From DATBFX01 sp036558305 (lineage in GTDB: Bacteria; Chloroflexota; Chloroflexia; Thermomicrobiales; UBA6265), in assembly GCA_036558305.1 (NCBI GenBank), contig DATBFX010000041.1:1-16334 (forward strand): a stretch of DNA of 16,334 nucleotides, in the 5' to 3' direction. Positions 13,051 to 16,334 of this stretch are shown piece after piece. The position numbers and the translations under genes were made by a program. The notes beneath the pieces were generated by a model. It saw nothing but the letters and a program-made list of their open reading frames with translations. It made no database searches and was not told where the DNA came from. Every line of letters begins with the position of its first letter. Positions within the stretch are counted from its first letter, which is position 1.

Positions 13051-15462
13051 TCACCCTCCCGCCGCACGTTGGAGTTGCCGAACATAGTTCACGACGTCCC
13101 AGCGCTCATCCTCGCTGAGCGCCCAGTCGTACGCGGGCATCGCCGAGCCGGGCACGCCGTTGGTCACCGCGTGGTAGAGGTCGCCATCACGCTCACCGCG
13201 ACTCCTGCGGTCGGTCAGATCGGCGGCCGACCCGTGGGCGTGGGTGGGATCGGTCGTCACGACGCCGGCGCCGGCCGCGCCGTGGCACAGAACGCAGTTC
13301 GCCGCATAGATCGCTGCGCCACGTTGGACCGAGCCGGCATCGCCGCTCATCGGATTGGCAAGAGCCGTGTCGACCGTCACGGGGATGGTTTGGCGGACGG
13401 CCGAAACCGTAAACCCTGCCGCGATCAAGGCGACCATCGTCAAGACCAGCCCCGCGGCGATCGGTTCCAACCCCGGTAGCCGCCGTACGCCGATCACCCC
13501 GCCGATGGAAACGATCGCCGCGAGCGCCAGGAGCGCCCAGGCGCCGAACGTGAATCGCGGCAACCGCCAGGCGTCGTTCACGGCACGAGGCGGCGGCACC
13601 CCGGCTTGCCGCGTGTCGACGGAGAACGAACCTTTCACGTCCTCCAACCCCGCCCGCCGAACGATCACCTTCACGTCCCAGACCCCTTGCAAAGCGAGCC
13701 GAACCGCCGGGAACGCGAAGCTATTCGAACTGCCGGCCAGCGGCTGCGCATCGAAGCGATCGGTCGTGAGGTCGGAGGCACCGTCGGCGGCGACCGATGC
13801 CTCGACAATTAACCGCTGGATGGCCGCCGGAACTTCGCCATCGGCACCGGTGACGGCAACCGTGAAGCGATCATCGGGATTGCCGGTGAGCCGGCCGAGC
13901 AGCCAGACTTGGAGATCGCCCGCAACAGCGTGCCGATCGACGACGATCGTCCTCGCCGCCACGTCGGTCGCCAGCGGCGCATCCGCCGGCGGCAGTTCCG
14001 TCAGCGCCGCCGCGGCGAGGACGATCGCACCGCCCAGGACCAACTCGACGGCGACGACCAGTTCCGTCGCGCGTAGTTGTCGTCCGATCGCGCCGAGTTC
14101 GCCCAGTGCCGCCAGCGAACGCAACCGTGGTCGGTTGACGAGGAGATTGACCGCCGCGGCGACGAGGACGATGGCGACCACCACGTGTTTCACGATCAGG
14201 GTCACGCCGTAGTCCTGGCTCCGCAACGCGCGCGGACCGGAGACGTGGAGAGCCGCGTTGACAAGTCCGGTCGCGAGCAAGGCGCAGACCGCACAGAGCG
14301 CGAGCCCGGAAAATCGTGTCACGACCCTGGCGGCAACGGCCGCCACTTCAGCCGTCGCCCGCCGGCTCGACTCCACTAACGCGGCCAGCAAGTACGCCAG
14401 TCCGCCCAACCAGACCGCCGCCGCGAACAGATGCAACCAGTCCGTCGTGATCGCAACCGTTCGGTTCGCTTCTCCCGCCGCGTGTCCGGCAAGCGGAACC
14501 GTCAGCAACAGACCTCCACCGCCGACGACGCCGAGAACCCAGGGCCAGGTTGCGCTGGTACCGCGTCTGCCGACGAGGTGCCCGACCGCGATGAGACCGA
14601 CGAACAGGGCGATCCGAATCAACCACGCGGTGCCAAACGTCGAATGGAAGACAATCCGACGATAGATCGCGATCGACGGCGGATCGCCCGGCCCCGCACC
14701 CGTGGCAATCAGCCCTTGGTCGACAAGCGTCAACCCGAGCCCGATTGCCGACAAGAGAGCCGAACCTTGCCAGATCTCCGTCCACCGCTCCGCGATGCGC
14801 GACGACACGGCCGGTGATCGCCGAAACGGTGTCGCGACGATGCCGCCGAACGCGAAGCCGCCGGCGAAAACGAGCATCGACGCCAGTTCCACCCAGCGAA
14901 CGAGCACCCGCCACCAGGCCGGACGGCCGGCGGACACGAGCGAGCCGATGCCCGTCGGGACCTGTCCCGTCCCGACGCTGAACGGCAACGTGCCCGAAGT
15001 CGCGTGGCCGTCGGCCGCCGACAGCACCCGCCAAACCAACACGTACGTGCCGGGCACCAGCGCGGCCGGATCGAGCACCTTGACAACGAGCGTCTTCTGA
15101 TCGGCCGCGTCTGTCGTGATGGGGGCAATCGGGACCGAGCTACCGCCGCCCGTGAGCAGTTCGGCCCGGCTGAAGGCAACGTCGATCGGTTCGCTGAACT
15201 CGATTCGCACGTCGGACGGCGCCGCCGGGAGCGCGCTCCCGGCGGCGGGAGTGGCGCCGACCGGACGCGCGTGCGCCGCCGCGTCCGGTGACTGCCGGAT
15301 CGCCAGAGTTGCGCTGCAGGTGATTGCGACGATGAGGCAGATCGCCCGAGCTCGCCGTTGGAAACTCGGTGCCCAACGATGACGCTGCCGACGCGTCCCC
15401 TCGACAATGTGGGGCGCCGGCGCTTCCGAATCTCTTGGGGTCTGAGCGTGCGTCGATCGCAT
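13051..15462 (-). CDS. CopC-CopD-cytochrome c fusion protein
   Basis: The product is 803 aa in several modules. A signal peptide (hydrophobic part about 40-56) ends in DAAA, so cleavage would leave His64 as the first residue, as in mature CopC where it binds copper. The CopC-like domain (64-165) ends with WRVLSAADGHATSG, holding the usual Asp and His copper ligands. The CopD-like region (about 180-490) has about eight helices. A soluble beta-rich domain (about 500-618) resembles FixH/YtkA-type modules; this is tentative. Two helices follow (about 637-690). The C-terminal c-type cytochrome (about 705-800) has the heme site CVLCH (723-727) and a likely axial Met775 in SAMPAY. It probably handles copper and electrons at the outer face of the membrane. 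The ATG at 15462 is preferred over 15561, whose extra 33 residues look non-coding. Confidence 0.88.
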   Translation of the reverse strand: MRSTHAQTPRDSEAPAPHIVEGTRRQRHRWAPSFQRRARAICLIVAITCSATLAIRQSPDAAAHARPVGATPAAGSALPAAPSDVRIEFSEPIDVAFSRAELLTGGGSSVPIAPITTDAADQKTLVVKVLDPAALVPGTYVLVWRVLSAADGHATSGTLPFSVGTGQVPTGIGSLVSAGRPAWWRVLVRWVELASMLVFAGGFAFGGIVATPFRRSPAVSSRIAERWTEIWQGSALLSAIGLGLTLVDQGLIATGAGPGDPPSIAIYRRIVFHSTFGTAWLIRIALFVGLIAVGHLVGRRGTSATWPWVLGVVGGGGLLLTVPLAGHAAGEANRTVAITTDWLHLFAAAVWLGGLAYLLAALVESSRRATAEVAAVAARVVTRFSGLALCAVCALLATGLVNAALHVSGPRALRSQDYGVTLIVKHVVVAIVLVAAAVNLLVNRPRLRSLAALGELGAIGRQLRATELVVAVELVLGGAIVLAAAALTELPPADAPLATDVAARTIVVDRHAVAGDLQVWLLGRLTGNPDDRFTVAVTGADGEVPAAIQRLIVEASVAADGASDLTTDRFDAQPLAGSSNSFAFPAVRLALQGVWDVKVIVRRAGLEDVKGSFSVDTRQAGVPPPRAVNDAWRLPRFTFGAWALLALAAIVSIGGVIGVRRLPGLEPIAAGLVLTMVALIAAGFTVSAVRQTIPVTVDTALANPMSGDAGSVQRGAAIYAANCVLCHGAAGAGVVTTDPTHAHGSAADLTDRRSRGERDGDLYHAVTNGVPGSAMPAYDWALSEDERWDVVNYVRQLQRAAGG

Positions 15463-15510
15463 GTCCGCATTGTGCCACCTCGACACCGCGCGGGGTCGGA
15501 TCGTCCCCGG

Positions 15511-15519
15511 TGCTATACT
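15511..15519 (+). promoter_or_regulatory. Extended -10 promoter facing the acetyltransferase gene
   Basis: The + strand reads TGCTATACT, an almost ideal extended -10 element. No -35 is recognisable, which such promoters tolerate. Transcription would start near 15526, about 116 nt before the GTG proposed for the acetyltransferase. The element lies upstream of the divergent copC-like gene start at 15462. Confidence 0.5.
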
Positions 15520-15641
15520 GCCCGTCCTGCCGGTTCCGGCACCCGGCAACGCCACGATCAATCGACATTGCCGGATGCGGTCGGTTCTGGCAACGCTTGA
15601 GGTCGATTAAGTCGAGCAGAGTCCACGGGACCGGTAGTCGG

Positions 15642-16334
15642 GTGTCTGATGACCAGTCTGTGCGTACTGACCGAAAATCCGTCGCGGCCGTGAGACCGCT
15701 CATCTCGGATCTCGTCTCACTGGGACGAAAGGCGAGACGTGCCATACCGCTCCCACGAACACCGATTCGCCGCCAGACGGGCGCTTCGTCCGAGACGGAA
15801 CAAGCGTCGCCGGTGACTCCTTCCGCGTTCACCGAAGGTGAGATCGTCCGCGAAGGCAGGCTCGTTCGCTTGCGGGCCCACGTCGTCGCGAATCGCCCCG
15901 CGTTTCAGCGGTGGTACGCCGACGAGGAGATCGCCCGTCTTTTGCGCCACGACCAGCGCCCGCTCAACGCGATCCAATCGCGTGGCTATTTCGACACGAT
16001 CATCATGCCGCTTTCGGCGCGCGGCATGTGTTTTGCCATCCACGAGGCTGCCACGGACCGCTTGATCGGGACGACGGCACTCACCGATGTCCAGGGGTCC
16101 GAGCGTCGCTCTGCTCTCTTCCGCATCGTGATCGGCGAGAAGGACTGTTGGGGACTCGGCTACGGCACCGAGGCGACGCGCCTCGTGGTCGAAGAAGCGT
16201 TCCAAACCCACGAGCTCGACGCGGTGCGCCTCGAGGTATTTCGGCACAACGCGCGCGCCCTGGCGGCCTACCGCCGTGTCGGCTTCCGCGAGACCGGCAG
16301 CCACGTCGAATTCGTCGGCCGCGACCGTTTCGAG
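15642..16334 (+). CDS. GNAT-family N-acetyltransferase (3' end outside window)
   Basis: At least 231 residues are visible and the frame is still open at the window end. From about residue 66 the sequence is a GNAT domain of the RimJ/RimL type: GRLVRLRAHV at the start, then beta strands, the acetyl-CoA pyrophosphate loop WGLGYG (170-175), and the typical VRLEVFRHNARALAAYRRVGFRETG near the end. It transfers acetyl from acetyl-CoA to an amino group of an unknown substrate. The N-terminal 65 residues are basic and Pro/Ser-rich and not part of the fold. The start is uncertain: GTG 15642 is proposed, with GTG 15660, 15690 and 15813 as alternatives, none with a strong ribosome binding site. The gene is divergent from the copper/cytochrome gene. 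Confidence 0.85.
   Translation, partial: MSDDQSVRTDRKSVAAVRPLISDLVSLGRKARRAIPLPRTPIRRQTGASSETEQASPVTPSAFTEGEIVREGRLVRLRAHVVANRPAFQRWYADEEIARLLRHDQRPLNAIQSRGYFDTIIMPLSARGMCFAIHEAATDRLIGTTALTDVQGSERRSALFRIVIGEKDCWGLGYGTEATRLVVEEAFQTHELDAVRLEVFRHNARALAAYRRVGFRETGSHVEFVGRDRFE

Overview
The window is a GC-rich bacterial chromosomal segment with short intergenic spaces and ordinary housekeeping genes. Several features suggest a Chloroflexota (Thermomicrobia-like) genome: a greA-lysS pair, a CxxC-x17-CxxC zinc-ribbon protein, and a sortase preceded by repeats of the type FxxxW...GGxxxFGxPxS...QxFExGxxE. This placement is an inference from gene style and was not tested by a search. No mobile element, tRNA, rRNA or CRISPR array was seen.

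Layout on the left (mostly + strand). Positions 1-490 hold no supported gene. They carry two outward-facing promoters (63-91 on -, 237-265 on +) separated by a 29-bp perfect inverted repeat built from 7-bp units; each arm is also a G-quadruplex-type sequence. Then come greA (491-958), lysS (1066-2595), a 56-aa single-pass membrane protein (2722-2892), and an exported sortase with two N-terminal repeats (3061-4248).

The centre is on the - strand. In transcription order it reads sucC (12197-11055), sucD (10963-10079), an HtrA-type protease (9811-8630), an OmpR-family response regulator (8448-7702), a sensor histidine kinase (7699-6230), and a ten-helix membrane diguanylate cyclase (5965-4313). 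sucC and sucD are separated by a 31-bp perfect hairpin of GAGGACT heptads that begins inside the sucC stop region. Upstream of htrA lie four CTTCAG-type direct repeats exactly 11 bp apart, the spacing expected for an OmpR/PhoB-family regulator. The adjacent two-component system is the obvious candidate regulator.

On the right, a + strand zinc-ribbon protein with a Gly/Tyr-rich linker (12542-12955) sits behind a strong consensus promoter. It converges on a large - strand CopC-CopD-beta-domain-cytochrome c fusion (15462-13051). A divergent GNAT acetyltransferase (15642 onward) runs off the window.

Together the genes cover transcript-cleavage and translation functions (greA, lysS), the TCA cycle (sucCD), envelope stress (htrA and the two-component system), c-di-GMP signalling, surface protein processing (sortase) and copper/redox chemistry. 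The least explained signals are the heptad-based inverted repeats, the putative regulator array upstream of htrA, and the four-module copper/cytochrome protein.
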